Positions 51,474 to 60,788 of a stretch of 64,000 bases of DNA are shown piece after piece. Source of the stretch: Xenorhabdus stockiae (lineage in GTDB: Bacteria > Pseudomonadota > Gammaproteobacteria > Enterobacterales > Enterobacteriaceae); contig NZ_NJAJ01000009.1 of NCBI RefSeq assembly GCF_002632825.1, positions 1-64,000 on the forward strand, written 5' to 3'. A program made the position numbers and the translations under genes. Under the pieces are notes generated by a model. It was not told where the DNA came from. It did no database searches and was given only the letters and a program-made list of their open reading frames with translations. Numbering within the stretch: position 1 is the first letter of the stretch; each line of letters starts with the position of its first letter.

Positions 51474-52319
51474 TCATCCTAAATTGAGGACTGTCAGATT
51501 ATAAGTATCGGGATTGGGGCCAAGGCGTTTACCAATATCCAATCCAGCCATGATAGTCAGATCCTCTTTCTCCAGCCTGAAATCAAAAACATCAAAGTTT
51601 TCTTTAATGCGTGAAGGCGTGACTGATTTAGGAATAGCAATCATGCCACTGTCGAGGTGCCAGCGGATAACAATCTGAGCAGGTGTTTTATCATATTTAA
51701 TTGCCAGACTTTCAACTAATGGATGATCAAAAACACCTTTACCGCCCCGGGATAACGGACTCCAGGACTCAGTGATAATATGGTGTGTGGCATTCCATGA
51801 ATGCAGTTGCCTCTGTTGCATCAGGGGATGCAGTTCGATTTGATTGATAGCAGGCACAATGCCTGTTTCTGAAAATAGTTTCTGCAAATGTTCAATATGA
51901 AAGTTACATACCCCGATACTGCGGACGAGCCCCGATTCTTTTAACTCAATAAATTGTTTCCATGTTTCAACATATTTATCCTGTTGGGGAACCGGCCAGT
52001 GAATTAGAAAGAGATCAATATACTCCAGCTGTAATCTATCCAGACTCTCTTGCAGTGCGGTTTTTGCATCCTGATGGCGATCATTCCACAGCTTGGTCGT
52101 GATAAAAACCTCCTCGCGTGGGATACAACTTTCCCGCAATGCTTTTCCGACACCTGTTTCATTGTGATAAATCGCGGCTGTATCAATAGAGCGATAACCC
52201 ACATTCAGCGCGGTATCGATGGCTTTAACAACCTGTTCATTACTCGCCTGCCAGACTCCAATTCCTAATTGCGGCATGAGATTTCCGTCAACGAGTTTAA
52301 TAATTGTCTGCTGACCCAT
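51474..52319 (-). CDS. dkgA: Aldo/keto reductase (2,5-diketo-D-gluconate reductase A / methylglyoxal reductase)
   Basis: 281 residues from ATG 52319 (MGQQTIIKLVDG), behind GGAGGAGG; an upstream extension to 52403 is unlikely. AKR catalytic set: Asp and Tyr in RSIDTAAIYHNETGVGKAL, Lys in ITTKLWND, His in LFLIHWP; NADPH-site IPKSVTPSRIKENFDVFDF. Reduces aldehydes including methylglyoxal. 25 bp after yqhD, forming the yqhD-dkgA operon. Confidence 0.93.
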   Translation of the reverse strand: MGQQTIIKLVDGNLMPQLGIGVWQASNEQVVKAIDTALNVGYRSIDTAAIYHNETGVGKALRESCIPREEVFITTKLWNDRHQDAKTALQESLDRLQLEYIDLFLIHWPVPQQDKYVETWKQFIELKESGLVRSIGVCNFHIEHLQKLFSETGIVPAINQIELHPLMQQRQLHSWNATHHIITESWSPLSRGGKGVFDHPLVESLAIKYDKTPAQIVIRWHLDSGMIAIPKSVTPSRIKENFDVFDFRLEKEDLTIMAGLDIGKRLGPNPDTYNLTVLNLG

Positions 52320-52344
52320 TCTTACCTCCTCCAGATTTGGAATA

Positions 52345-53505
52345 TCAGATGGACGCCTCGTAAATCCGCTTGCTAACTTCAAGCGTAATATCCTGGTGTT
52401 CACCTAAAGCAACCAAACCCTGCTGTTCTAGTTTTTGGATCATTCCCGGTATAGAGCTGCCATCAAGCTGATAATCAGAGAAATGGGTTTTTACACCGAG
52501 ACTTTCAAAAAATTCACGAGTGGCATGGATTGCCTGATTAATACGCTGTTCTTCCGTTCCTTCCGTAAAATGCCAGATACGCTCAGCATATTGCAGAAGT
52601 TTTGCGTGTTTAGTATCCCGCTTTTCCTGTAAGAGATGCGGCAAAATAATCGCCAGTGTCTGAGCGTGATCTAAATTGTGAAAAGCTGTCAACTGATGTG
52701 CCAGCATGTGGGTTGCCCAGTCCTGTGGAACGCCTGCCCCCACAAGCCCGTTGAGGGCCTGAGTTGCCGTCCACATAATATTGGCTCGCGCATCATAATC
52801 TCTGGGATCTTTGAGTACCTTTGGCCCTTCTTCCAGTAATGTGAGAAGCAAACTTTCGGCGTAGCGATCCTGTACTTTTGCATTGACAGGGTAAGTCAGG
52901 TATTGCTCAAGTGTGTGTACAAATGCATCAACAATACCATTTGCGGTTTGGCGGGGAGAAAGGGAATAAGTGACTTCAGGATCGAGAATAGCGACTTTAG
53001 GATAAATAAAAGGTGATACAAAATGCAGCTTATCGTGTGTTTTCAGGCGGCTGACCACCGAAATATTATTTGTTTCAGAGCCTGTGGCGGGTAGCGTCAG
53101 AACGCATGAGAACGGAAGTGCAGAAGTGATATTTTCACCGTTGGTTGTCAAAATTTCCCATAAATCTTCATGGGGATAATTGACTGCGGCAGCAACGAAT
53201 TTTGTGCCATCAATGACCGAGCCGCCACCCACAGCCAGTAAATAATTGATATCGTGATGGCGTATATGTTCCACCGCTTTGATAAGTGTTTCATAGGCAG
53301 GGTTTGGTTCAATTCCGCCGAATCCGTCAACGGAATAACCTTCCAGTGCAGCATGAACCTGAGCAAGAACGCCATTATTCTTAATACTGCCACCACCATA
53401 AAGTAGCAATATTCTGGCATCCTGAGGTATTTCATTGCGTAACTGGGCTATCTGTCCTTTACCGAAAATGACTTTGGTTGGGGTGTGTAGTGTGAAGTTT
53501 TGCAT
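52345..53505 (-). CDS. yqhD: NADPH-dependent iron/zinc alcohol dehydrogenase (aldehyde reductase)
   Basis: 386 residues from ATG 53505 (MQNFTLHTPTKVIFG), preceded by AAGGAT. Cofactor motif AVGGGSVIDGTKFVAAA; metal ligands in GIVDAFVHTLEQYL and in THMLAHQLTAFHNLDHAQTL. It detoxifies short aldehydes such as those from lipid peroxidation. In E. coli the divergent AraC-type gene yqhC activates it; yqhC is not here, and yghB follows directly on the upstream side. Confidence 0.95.
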   Translation of the reverse strand: MQNFTLHTPTKVIFGKGQIAQLRNEIPQDARILLLYGGGSIKNNGVLAQVHAALEGYSVDGFGGIEPNPAYETLIKAVEHIRHHDINYLLAVGGGSVIDGTKFVAAAVNYPHEDLWEILTTNGENITSALPFSCVLTLPATGSETNNISVVSRLKTHDKLHFVSPFIYPKVAILDPEVTYSLSPRQTANGIVDAFVHTLEQYLTYPVNAKVQDRYAESLLLTLLEEGPKVLKDPRDYDARANIMWTATQALNGLVGAGVPQDWATHMLAHQLTAFHNLDHAQTLAIILPHLLQEKRDTKHAKLLQYAERIWHFTEGTEEQRINQAIHATREFFESLGVKTHFSDYQLDGSSIPGMIQKLEQQGLVALGEHQDITLEVSKRIYEASI

Positions 53506-53593
53506 AACAACAATCCTTACTGACTGAATAACAAAAACTTTTCCCATGTTTTAACATTCGGTTATTGAGTTATGTTGGTTTATTGCAGTGATA

Positions 53594-53666
53594 GAGTCCA
53601 CTCTATGCAGGATCATGTATCTTAATGCCAGATTATTGGCTGTATGATGCTTGTCTGAGTGGACTC
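53594..53666. promoter_or_regulatory. Inverted-repeat pair upstream of yqhD
   Basis: GAGTCCACTC at 53594-53603 and its reverse complement GAGTGGACTC at 53657-53666, 53 bp apart, within the 240-bp yqhD upstream region. Candidate binding sites for a regulator of the yqhD-dkgA operon, possibly a YqhC homologue encoded elsewhere. Confidence 0.5.
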
Positions 53667-53749
53667 GGATTGTTTAATTTTTTTGTTGATAAGTTAATAG
53701 CTAGAAAAAATAGTGTGATTTTGGGAACAGCGGTAAATAACCGATTTGC

Positions 53750-54421
53750 TCATTTGTTTTTGTGTGATGATGCTTTTTTATGACGCCAGTACATCAATAG
53801 CGAAGCACCTAGTCCGCTGATTAACAGAATAACAGGTAAGATCATCAAAATATTCATGACCAAATCCTGATGTGCTTTAACAAAGGGTATCTGATTCAGG
53901 GCATAGCCAAAACTCACAATTATGATGACCCATAAGAAGCCGCTTAACCAATTAAAAAATTGAAAGCGTTTGCTGTTCAGACCGGAAATACCTGCGAAGG
54001 TGGGTAGGAGAGTACGGATAAAAGCGAGGAAACGGCCGATTAGCAATGCCGTTAAACCGTGTTTGGCAAATAAGACATTCGCCCGTTGGCGCTGCTCTGC
54101 CGGAAGCTGGGCTAGCCAGTTTTTGATCATTCGGGTGTGTCCCAGCCAGCGCCCCTGCAAATACCCCAGCCAGCATCCGAGACTGGCAGCAATCGTCAAT
54201 AATATGACAGTCGGAACAAACCCCATGACACCTTTGGCAATTAAAGCTCCGGTGAGGATCAAAAGAGTATCACCGGGCAGAAATGCGGCAGGCAATAAAC
54301 CGTTTTCCAATACCAGTGTGACGAAGATAACACCATAAATAATCCAGATGACATCGGGATTGGCGAGTAGGGTAAAATCATGCTGCCAAAGCGCTTGCAC
54401 GATCCCGCTTAACGTTTCCAT
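53750..54421 (-). CDS. yghB: DedA family inner membrane protein YghB
   Basis: 223 residues from ATG 54421 ([16 protein letters not shown]). DedA-family motifs: [34 protein letters not shown], and [19 protein letters not shown]. DedA proteins are membrane lipid/undecaprenyl phosphate transporters; E. coli YghB with YqjA is needed for cell division and envelope homeostasis. Between metC and yqhD as in E. coli apart from yqhC. Confidence 0.93.
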   Translation of the reverse strand: METLSGIVQALWQHDFTLLANPDVIWIIYGVIFVTLVLENGLLPAAFLPGDTLLILTGALIAKGVMGFVPTVILLTIAASLGCWLGYLQGRWLGHTRMIKNWLAQLPAEQRQRANVLFAKHGLTALLIGRFLAFIRTLLPTFAGISGLNSKRFQFFNWLSGFLWVIIIVSFGYALNQIPFVKAHQDLVMNILMILPVILLISGLGASLLMYWRHKKASSHKNK

Positions 54422-54558
54422 ATTTATCCTGTAATTTCGGTACAATATCTTTATGACAATTTTTGTACAACCAGTGTCATACAATCGAATTAATCATACA
54501 AGTCCATGTGTTCCAGTGTACCGCAAAACGACAGCAGGATAGTTGATTTGATTCAGCA

Positions 54559-54641
54559 TATACACATCATGGATTACAGGATGCGTTGTGGTGGCGGGGG
54601 GAAACTGCCAGCAAAGAAGCACCTGTAAAATGAAGAGTATA
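54559..54641 (-). repeat. ERIC element, internally deleted, inverted
   Basis: Begins TATACACATCATGGATTACA and ends AAAATGAAGAGTATA; the central palindrome is missing. ~83 bp, located between metC and yghB. Confidence 0.65.
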
Positions 54642-54654
54642 AAAATAAATACAG

Positions 54655-55848
54655 TTAACTCAACGTAATGCGGGAGAAGCCAGCATCCAGATCATCTATT
54701 AAATCCTGGGGATCTTCCAGCCCGATATGCACACGAATTAACGTTCCTGTTTTTTGGGGAAAATGATAATTACGCAGGATTGCGAGTGACTCAGGGGAAA
54801 TGCCCAGAATGAGTGATTCAAATCCTCCCCAGGAAAATGCCATTTTAAAATATTGCATATTATCCAGATAGTCAGAGAGCTGTCCGGGAGTCAGGCTGAC
54901 ATTCAGCATAAAAGAAAACAGCCCGCAGGAACCCGTAAAATCGCGTTGGAAATAGTTATGACCGGGACAGGAAGGCAGTGCAGGGTGATAAACCTCAGCG
55001 ACTTCGGGGCGTTGGGAGAGCCAATTAGCAATGATAAGGCTGCTTTCTTCATGTTGCTTTAAGCGGACAGCCAGAGTATGTAACCCTCGATTTGCGGAAT
55101 AAACAGTATCAGGATCAGCAATCTGCCCCATCAAATAAGAGCTTTCCCGTAATTGATCCCAACAGCGTTTATTGGCAACAGCCGTACCGAGCATGCCATC
55201 TGAATGGCCGATAATATATTTTGTCGCGGACTGAATAGAAATATCGACACCAAAATCCAGTGCTCTGAAAAGAACACCCGCAGCCCAGGTATTATCGATC
55301 ATAATAACGATATCGGGATTAACCCGTCGGGCCGCCTGTACAATAGCGGGAATATCCTGAACCTCCATAGTGAGAGAACCGGGGGATTCAAGAAAGATGA
55401 CTTTTGTGTTTGGCTGAATGAGTGAGGCAATCTCTTCACCGAGTCGAGGATCAAAATAATCAGTAGAGATATGCATCTTTTTAAGAATATTTTTGCAAAA
55501 TTCCTGAGTCGGTTCATAAGCTGTACCGGTTAGCAGAACATGGTCACCTGTTTCTACAAATGCCAGAATGCTGTTGGTAATAGCGGCAGTACCCGAAGGA
55601 TACAAAGCACAGCCCACACCACCTTCCAGTTCAGCCATTGCTTCCTGAAAAGCAAAATGCGTCAGAGTGCCACGCCGCCCGTAAAACAGCTCACCGTTAG
55701 CCCTGTTTTTTATCGCATGCCTCATATCATCAACCGTCTTGAAAATGACGGATGAAGTGCGCTGGATAATAGGATTAACCGCTCCCTGTGTGTATTTACG
55801 CTTTCTCCCGACTTCAACTAGCCTGGTTTCCAATTTTTTTTCTGACAT
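54655..55848 (-). CDS. metC: Cystathionine beta-lyase
   Basis: 397 residues from ATG 55848 ([20 protein letters not shown]). PLP enzyme cleaving cystathionine to homocysteine in methionine synthesis. The PLP Lys is in [19 protein letters not shown] (~210). N-terminal [20 protein letters not shown] and [13 protein letters not shown] are typical of the family. Adjacent to exbB/exbD (divergent), as in E. coli. No clear MetJ box was seen. Confidence 0.95.
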   Translation of the reverse strand: MSEKKLETRLVEVGRKRKYTQGAVNPIIQRTSSVIFKTVDDMRHAIKNRANGELFYGRRGTLTHFAFQEAMAELEGGVGCALYPSGTAAITNSILAFVETGDHVLLTGTAYEPTQEFCKNILKKMHISTDYFDPRLGEEIASLIQPNTKVIFLESPGSLTMEVQDIPAIVQAARRVNPDIVIMIDNTWAAGVLFRALDFGVDISIQSATKYIIGHSDGMLGTAVANKRCWDQLRESSYLMGQIADPDTVYSANRGLHTLAVRLKQHEESSLIIANWLSQRPEVAEVYHPALPSCPGHNYFQRDFTGSCGLFSFMLNVSLTPGQLSDYLDNMQYFKMAFSWGGFESLILGISPESLAILRNYHFPQKTGTLIRVHIGLEDPQDLIDDLDAGFSRITLS

Positions 55849-55882
55849 ATAACCCTCCCCTGACTCATCACGATTGCTTAAA

Positions 55883-56009
55883 TATGCACTTCGTCTTTCA
55901 AGTTGCCTCTTTGTTGGCTGCACTCGTTCACCCCAGTCACATAGTTATCTATGCTCCTGGGGATGAACTCCCTTGCCGCCGCGACGCATCTTGAAATCCA
56001 TTGTGTATG
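55883..56009 (+). repeat. Full-length ERIC element (127 bp)
   Basis: TATGCACTTCGTCTTTCAAG at the left, CCCAGTCACATAGTTATCTA centre, TGAAATCCATTGTGTATGA at the right. Confidence 0.92.
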
Positions 56010-56149
56010 ATCATTAGCAAGTTAAAAGAATAGTCCGGTTTTTTACAAAGGGATTCTTACAACTTGACAAAAATTCAAGGTGAGTGAGAACGGTACAAAA
56101 AGAAAAAATGGATGGAGTAACTCCTTTTTATTACCACTTTTTTTATTAA

Positions 56150-56170
56150 ATAGTAATGATAATTACTATC
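56150..56170. promoter_or_regulatory. Fur box upstream of exbB
   Basis: The 21-bp sequence reads ATAGTAATGATAAT-TACTATC and matches the Fur consensus GATAATGAT-AATCATTATC at most positions. It lies ~220 bp before exbB. Iron repression of exbBD is the expected regulation. Confidence 0.8.
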
Positions 56171-56257
56171 AAATCGCTCAATGTCTGATATCATTTGGAA
56201 CGGACTTTTTCCCTTATGTGATGAAAAACATGAAACTGGGCAAAAAGTGATAAAACA

Positions 56258-56319
56258 TATACCTAATCGATTTCGAGCTTCAGCCAACAAAGAGGCGGTT
56301 TGAAAGGCGACAGATATAT
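56258..56319 (-). repeat. ERIC element, strongly shortened (62 bp), inverted
   Basis: TATACCTAATCGATTTCGAG joined directly to CAGCCAACAAAGAGGCGGTT and GAAAGGCGACAGATATAT: both ends kept, centre deleted. Between the Fur box and exbB, so likely in the exbB 5' UTR. Confidence 0.7.
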
Positions 56320-56391
56320 CAGGATTAGCAAGATGAGTAGCGATTCACTGCTAAGTAACAGAATCTATAAAAAAGAGAGTAAGGCTAACTG

Positions 56392-57423
56392 ATGCGTAAT
56401 TTGACAGCTTCTATTCTATTGGCATTCGGGTTAACAGGTTCAGCATGGGCTGATACTACACCAGCTAATACTGCACCAACTACAGCGGTTACCGCGCCAG
56501 AAAATCAGGCTGCCACTCAGGTAGCAGCGCCGGAAACACCGGTATCTTCCGTGGCTCCACAGGCTAGTGAAGTGAAAACAGAGACACAGCAAGGTGAAGC
56601 GCAGAAAACGGGCGAGGCAGCGACGGCAGAACAGCCAACAGTCACTACAGAAGTTACTGAAATAACAGAAGCTGGTGCAGTAGAAACCACAGTGGCGACA
56701 GAAACAGAAAATCTGTCCAGCGGTTTTGCGACGGATCTTTCCGTTTTTGGTATGTATCAGAATGCTGACGCAGTCGTAAAAAGCGTCATGATTGGTCTGG
56801 TGATTGCCTCTATTATTACATGGGCACTCTTTTTCTCTAAAGGATCTGAACTGTTAATAGCGCGTCGTCGCTTGCGTAAAGAACAACTGGCTTTAGCTGA
56901 TGTTGCCAGTCTGGATGAAGCAGTAAAAATTTCCTCTGATTTCGGTAAGAACAGCATTAGCCGCTTGTTACTGAGCGAAGCACAGACTGAGCGCAGCTTA
57001 TCTGCCGAAAGTATCGATAAAGACGGTACAAAAGAGCGTACATCATTCCGTATGGAGCGTGCAGTTGCTGCAATCAGCCGCCATATGGGACGTGGAAACG
57101 GTTATCTGGCAACTATCGGTGCAATTTCACCGTTTGTCGGCCTGTTCGGAACTGTCTGGGGGATCATGAACAGCTTCATTGGTATTGCCCATTCACAAAC
57201 CACTAACCTTGCCGTTGTTGCTCCGGGTATTGCAGAAGCACTGCTGGCAACCGCACTAGGTCTGGTCGCTGCAATTCCTGCGGTCGTTATCTATAACATT
57301 TTTGCCCGTGTTATTTCATCATACCGTGGGCAGGTTGGTGATACTGCGGCACAGGCAATTTTGTTGCTTGGTCGTGATCTTGATTTGGCTGACAGAAAAA
57401 CTGATAAAGCAGAAGCAAGGTAA
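56392..57423 (+). CDS. exbB: TonB-system proton channel subunit ExbB with long periplasmic extension
   Basis: 343 residues against 244 in E. coli. A signal-like segment (NLTASILLAFGLTGSAWA) is followed by ~95 residues rich in Thr, Ala, Glu and Val. The E. coli-like core begins at TDLSVFGMYQNADAVVKSVM. Core TM segments and the conserved GLFGTVWGIMNSFIGI and VAPGIAEALLATALGLVAAIPA are present. It powers TonB-dependent uptake of siderophores. Six bp upstream of exbD. Confidence 0.95.
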   Translation: MRNLTASILLAFGLTGSAWADTTPANTAPTTAVTAPENQAATQVAAPETPVSSVAPQASEVKTETQQGEAQKTGEAATAEQPTVTTEVTEITEAGAVETTVATETENLSSGFATDLSVFGMYQNADAVVKSVMIGLVIASIITWALFFSKGSELLIARRRLRKEQLALADVASLDEAVKISSDFGKNSISRLLLSEAQTERSLSAESIDKDGTKERTSFRMERAVAAISRHMGRGNGYLATIGAISPFVGLFGTVWGIMNSFIGIAHSQTTNLAVVAPGIAEALLATALGLVAAIPAVVIYNIFARVISSYRGQVGDTAAQAILLLGRDLDLADRKTDKAEAR

Positions 57424-57429
57424 TTAATT

Positions 57430-57855
57430 ATGGCAATACGTCTTAATGAAGATTTGGACGATAGCGGTGAATTACACGAGATTAACGTCACACCCTTTAT
57501 TGATGTCATGTTAGTGTTGCTGATCATCTTTATGGTGGCCGCACCACTGGCAACCGTTGATATCAAGGTTGATTTACCGGCATCAACAGCCAAACCACAG
57601 CCACGGCCGGAGAAACCGGTCTTTCTGACGGTAAAAGCAGACAGCCAGTTATTTGTCGGTGATCAACAGGTTGATCGTGATTCGCTCTCTTCAGTCTTGG
57701 ATCAGACAACTCAGTCCAATAAAGAGACCACGATTTTCTTCCAGGCGGATAAAAGCGTGGATTATGAAACTCTGATGAGTGTCATGGACTCTCTGCGTAA
57801 AGCGGGTTACCTCAAAGTGGGACTGGTCGGAATGGAAGCGGTAGAAGCGAAATAA
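57430..57855 (+). CDS. exbD: TonB-system subunit ExbD
   Basis: 141 residues. A short cytoplasmic end, one TM helix with the essential Asp in INVTPFIDVMLVLLIIFMV (~D25), and a periplasmic domain. Partners ExbB. Same length as in E. coli. Followed by a strong terminator. Confidence 0.97.
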   Translation: MAIRLNEDLDDSGELHEINVTPFIDVMLVLLIIFMVAAPLATVDIKVDLPASTAKPQPRPEKPVFLTVKADSQLFVGDQQVDRDSLSSVLDQTTQSNKETTIFFQADKSVDYETLMSVMDSLRKAGYLKVGLVGMEAVEAK

Positions 57856-58193
57856 ACGCTACAAAATTAATTCTGTATGAATAATAAAACCTGCCCGAAT
57901 AATAAATTCGGGCAGGTTTTTTCCATTTGTGAGAATAAATCATTAATGAATCGATTAATGTTGGTTTTATATTTCTGTTCTTACATCTACAATGATTAAT
58001 TAAAATGGTTTCATCTTAATTATTAATGGAGTGATGTTTTATTAATAATTAATTCTCTGTCATGATATAATTAACATCTCCAGTTGTATTTGATTAAGTG
58101 AATAACTGTAGTTGCTCCATTTTTGTTTCCTGTGTCGATATTTTAATACTAAATCTATTTAGGTCAGTGTTCTTATTTATCCAAGGAGAAAAT
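57856..58193. other. Intergenic region between exbD and the tail-fibre-like gene
   Basis: Holds the exbD terminator and AT-rich DNA that must include the promoter of the next gene. No other gene. Confidence 0.5.
57886..57922 (+). terminator. Terminator of exbBD
   Basis: AAAACCTGCCCGAAT pairs with ATTCGGGCAGGTTTT across a 5-nt loop, ending in six T. Confidence 0.94.
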
Positions 58194-58565
58194 ATGAGTA
58201 ACCAGAATGATTTTAAAGCGTTTGCCACCGGTGGAAATGCCAATCTTCCTACTCAGATATCTATAAATGGTGGTTATCAGGAATTACCTAGCGGTTTGAT
58301 TATTCAATGGGGAATTCATAGATTTAAACCACTGGTTGAAAATAAAGTCAATTTACCTATACCTTTTAAAAAAGTCATCTTAAATATTCAGATTGTAGAT
58401 ACAGAAGGATTGGTTGTTCCTATGGCTGCAGCGGTATATCCTGATGGTACTTTAGATAGTTTCAGAGCTTGGTGTGCTGGTAGAAGTTTTAGTTACGATG
58501 GTAAGGAGTATCAGATTCTGGAATCTACTCCTATCAATGGTCAATATCTTGTTATAGGTTATTAA
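58194..58565 (+). CDS. Orphan phage tail-fibre C-terminal-like small protein
   Basis: 123 residues from ATG 58194, with AAGGAG 6 nt upstream; the longer frame from 58098 has no ribosome site. The segments NDFKAFATGGNANLPTQ, GGYQELPSGLIIQWGIHRFK and the GY-ending tail are typical of the C-terminal domain of phage tail fibres/collars (gp53-like). Here it is a complete, separately translated gene with its own strong ribosome site and terminator, and no phage genes around it. It may be a domesticated lectin-like or structural module. Role unknown. Confidence 0.7.
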   Translation: MSNQNDFKAFATGGNANLPTQISINGGYQELPSGLIIQWGIHRFKPLVENKVNLPIPFKKVILNIQIVDTEGLVVPMAAAVYPDGTLDSFRAWCAGRSFSYDGKEYQILESTPINGQYLVIGY

Positions 58566-58593
58566 TTTATATTTTAGTATAAATTAAAACATT

Positions 58594-58629
58594 AAAACAA
58601 CTGCCATATTTTTTTGGCAGTTGTTTTTA
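58594..58629. terminator. Bidirectional terminator after the tail-fibre-like gene
   Basis: AACAACTGCCA (58596-58606) pairs with TGGCAGTTGTT (58615-58625), with T- and A-runs. Also faces the convergent deaminase operon. Confidence 0.88.
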
Positions 58630-58654
58630 AATTGTAAAATAATGATGAAATTAT

Positions 58655-59041
58655 CTAAATGTTTTTCCAATCAAACGGTAATAATTCACCTAATGATAAA
58701 ACCACCTCTTTATTAACTTTCACTTCGGTGTGTATATTCTCCCGATTTATCTGGCTGATAAATTCGCGACAACGACCACAAGGAGGGATAATATCGCCAG
58801 ATTTATTAACCGCGATAACTTTAATTATCCGGTTCCCTCCATGTTTTATCATATCGGCGATGGCACCGTGCTCTGCACAAAATCCCATAGAGCAGGAAGT
58901 ATCAATACTCACTCCGGTATAAATATGGCCGGATTCACACTGAATGGCCGCAGCGACGTGACCATATTTAATATATTTATTTAATTGTGTCGGAGAAATA
59001 AGCTGGTGTGCAATACTTTCCATTTCATCAAAAGAGACCAT
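58655..59041 (-). CDS. Zinc-dependent nucleoside deaminase-like protein (cytidine/blasticidin-S deaminase family)
   Basis: 128 residues. Zinc-site motifs GFCAEHGAIADM (Cys plus catalytic Glu) and IIPPCGRCREF (two Cys), and a C-terminal ELLPFDW. The residues that hold the ribose in housekeeping cytidine deaminases (NIE before CAE) read SID here, and the PCGRCR-ELLP-W pattern is closer to blasticidin-S deaminase. The substrate is therefore uncertain. It is the last gene of a PTS operon, 30 bp after an HPr-like gene, suggesting it acts on a product of the imported sugar conjugate; that is inference. Confidence 0.72.
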   Translation of the reverse strand: MVSFDEMESIAHQLISPTQLNKYIKYGHVAAAIQCESGHIYTGVSIDTSCSMGFCAEHGAIADMIKHGGNRIIKVIAVNKSGDIIPPCGRCREFISQINRENIHTEVKVNKEVVLSLGELLPFDWKNI

Positions 59042-59071
59042 AATTTATTTCCAATAAATAAACAATAAAGT

Positions 59072-59332
59072 TTACTCTTTAATACTACGAATAAGATCAA
59101 CAACGGATTTCGCCATTTCCTCTTCGTTTTCTCCTTCTACCCGAACAATAATTTCCATGCCATTTTTAATTCCCATCGACATAATTTTGAACATGCTTTT
59201 TAAATTAGCAACTTTATCTCCTCTGATAATTTCTACTGTGCCACTATAAGTCTTGGCTAAATTACAGAGTTGTGCCGAAGGCCGGGTATGTAGCCCCGAA
59301 GGGGCTGTTACTATTACGGAATATTCGATCAT
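59072..59332 (-). CDS. HPr-like phosphocarrier protein
   Basis: 86 residues. The active-site His is H15 in SGLHTRPSAQ, with the conserved Arg17. Ser46 is present in ANLKSMFKIMSMGIKNG, the region that contacts enzyme I and EIIA. It is an operon-encoded paralogue of ptsH, placed between a 6-phospho-beta-glucosidase and a deaminase gene. It would pass phosphate from enzyme I to the neighbouring EIIA. The housekeeping ptsH is not in this window. Confidence 0.87.
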   Translation of the reverse strand: MIEYSVIVTAPSGLHTRPSAQLCNLAKTYSGTVEIIRGDKVANLKSMFKIMSMGIKNGMEIIVRVEGENEEEMAKSVVDLIRSIKE

Positions 59333-59351
59333 GACTTTATCTATCCCTTCG

Positions 59352-60788
59352 TCATTCAGTTAATGAACCACCACGTGTCTGGATAACGTTCTGATACCAA
59401 TAAAACGAATCTTTCTTATAACGGGCGAGATCTTTGAGATCGTCATCAGTGCGGTTGACGTAAACAAAACCATACCGCTTTTTGTAACCATTGCTGGTGG
59501 AAAGAAGATCAATAAAACTCCACGGGTTATAGGAAAGCACGACAACGCCGGAATCCATTGCCCGTTTAATCGCTTGTAAGTGTTGTTTCAGATAATCAAT
59601 GCGATAGCTGTCATGAATGGTGCCATCAGATTCCAGAATATCATCAGCGCCAAAACCATTTTCGGTGATCATTAATGGCTTTTGATAACGGGTATATAAA
59701 TCGCGTAATAGATACTCAAGCCCAAGCGGATCAATAGACCAATCCCAGTCGGTAGTATCAAGCTGTGGGTTTTTGTGGATCTGATAGTAATCAGGCTGGA
59801 TCTCATAACCGTCCATTTGCCCTTTGATACCTGTCGGATTAAAGCCATCCATGCGCCTCTGAGCACCTGCTGGTGCGGCGGCGGCTGCATGGCTGCAATA
59901 GTAATTGAGAGCCAGAAAATCAGAATATCCTTCTTTGATTAACGCCATATCCCCATCTTCAATATTAGGTGCCAGCCCCTGGCTTTTCAGGTAGATCAAA
60001 GCGGATTGATTATATTCGCCTTTCAAATAAATATCGGTGAAATAGTAATTACGCAGATCATTGGCATTCTGAGCTGCCAGATTATCTTCTGGTTTGCTGG
60101 TCAACGGATAAATAGCTGAATATCCCAATGCTGCCCCAACCTGACCTTCCGGCACCCATTGATGGACTAATTTACAGGCGATGGCGTGAGCCAGATTCAT
60201 GTGATGATTTATCTGATATTTAATCTGTTCGTTATCGAGATACTGTTCAGGGATAAAACATTTTTTCGTCCAGAATTGTACGATAATGCTTTGTTCATTA
60301 ATCGTCAGCCAGTACTTGGCTTTCTTGCTATATTCTCTGATAACAAATTCAGCGTAGTAGGCAAAATCATTGACACTTTGCCTGTCAATCCAGCCATGAT
60401 ATTTTTCCACCAAAGCCATTGGCATATCATAATGATAAAGTGTTGGGATTGGGGTAATACCATTTTCTAATAATTCATCGATAAGATTATGGTAAAACTG
60501 TACGCCTTCATCATTGGGTTTCCCGATGCCATCAGGAAAAATACGCGACCATGCGATAGAAAAACGATAGGCTTTTAATCCCAGCTCTTTCATTAATGCA
60601 ACATCTTCTTTATAGCGATGATAATGATCACTGGTAATATGGGAATCAGCTAACCCTGGTTTATTATTGAGAATATCTTGCTGTGATAATTTCTTACCAT
60701 ATTTTTCTGCTGCGCCTTCAACCTGATAAGCACTGGTTGCTGCTCCCCAGAGAAACATTTCAGGAAATAGCGTGTTATTTTTCGTCAT
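59352..60788 (-). CDS. 6-phospho-beta-glucosidase (GH1)
   Basis: 478 residues. N-terminal MFLWGAATSAYQVEGAAEK, acid/base Glu in KYWLTINEQ, nucleophile Glu in LMITENGFGADD, and the 6-phosphate signature STSNGYKKRYGFVYVN. Unlike the enzyme at 25.2 kb, it has an Ala-rich insertion (CSHAAAAAPAGAQRR). It overlaps the EIIA gene by 14 nt at its 5' end. It would hydrolyse the phosphorylated glycoside imported by the adjacent PTS. Confidence 0.92.
   Translation of the reverse strand: MTKNNTLFPEMFLWGAATSAYQVEGAAEKYGKKLSQQDILNNKPGLADSHITSDHYHRYKEDVALMKELGLKAYRFSIAWSRIFPDGIGKPNDEGVQFYHNLIDELLENGITPIPTLYHYDMPMALVEKYHGWIDRQSVNDFAYYAEFVIREYSKKAKYWLTINEQSIIVQFWTKKCFIPEQYLDNEQIKYQINHHMNLAHAIACKLVHQWVPEGQVGAALGYSAIYPLTSKPEDNLAAQNANDLRNYYFTDIYLKGEYNQSALIYLKSQGLAPNIEDGDMALIKEGYSDFLALNYYCSHAAAAAPAGAQRRMDGFNPTGIKGQMDGYEIQPDYYQIHKNPQLDTTDWDWSIDPLGLEYLLRDLYTRYQKPLMITENGFGADDILESDGTIHDSYRIDYLKQHLQAIKRAMDSGVVVLSYNPWSFIDLLSTSNGYKKRYGFVYVNRTDDDLKDLARYKKDSFYWYQNVIQTRGGSLTE

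Larger units (their letters stand above)
55849..56391. other. Divergent metC/exbB control region
   Basis: Contains a full ERIC (55883-56009), a Fur box (56150-56170) and a truncated ERIC (56258-56319) between that box and exbB. No gene. Confidence 0.6.

Noticed and set aside
55849-55882. MetJ operator upstream of metC
   Set aside because: No tandem AGACGTCT-like boxes; the only AGACG-type string belongs to the ERIC element.
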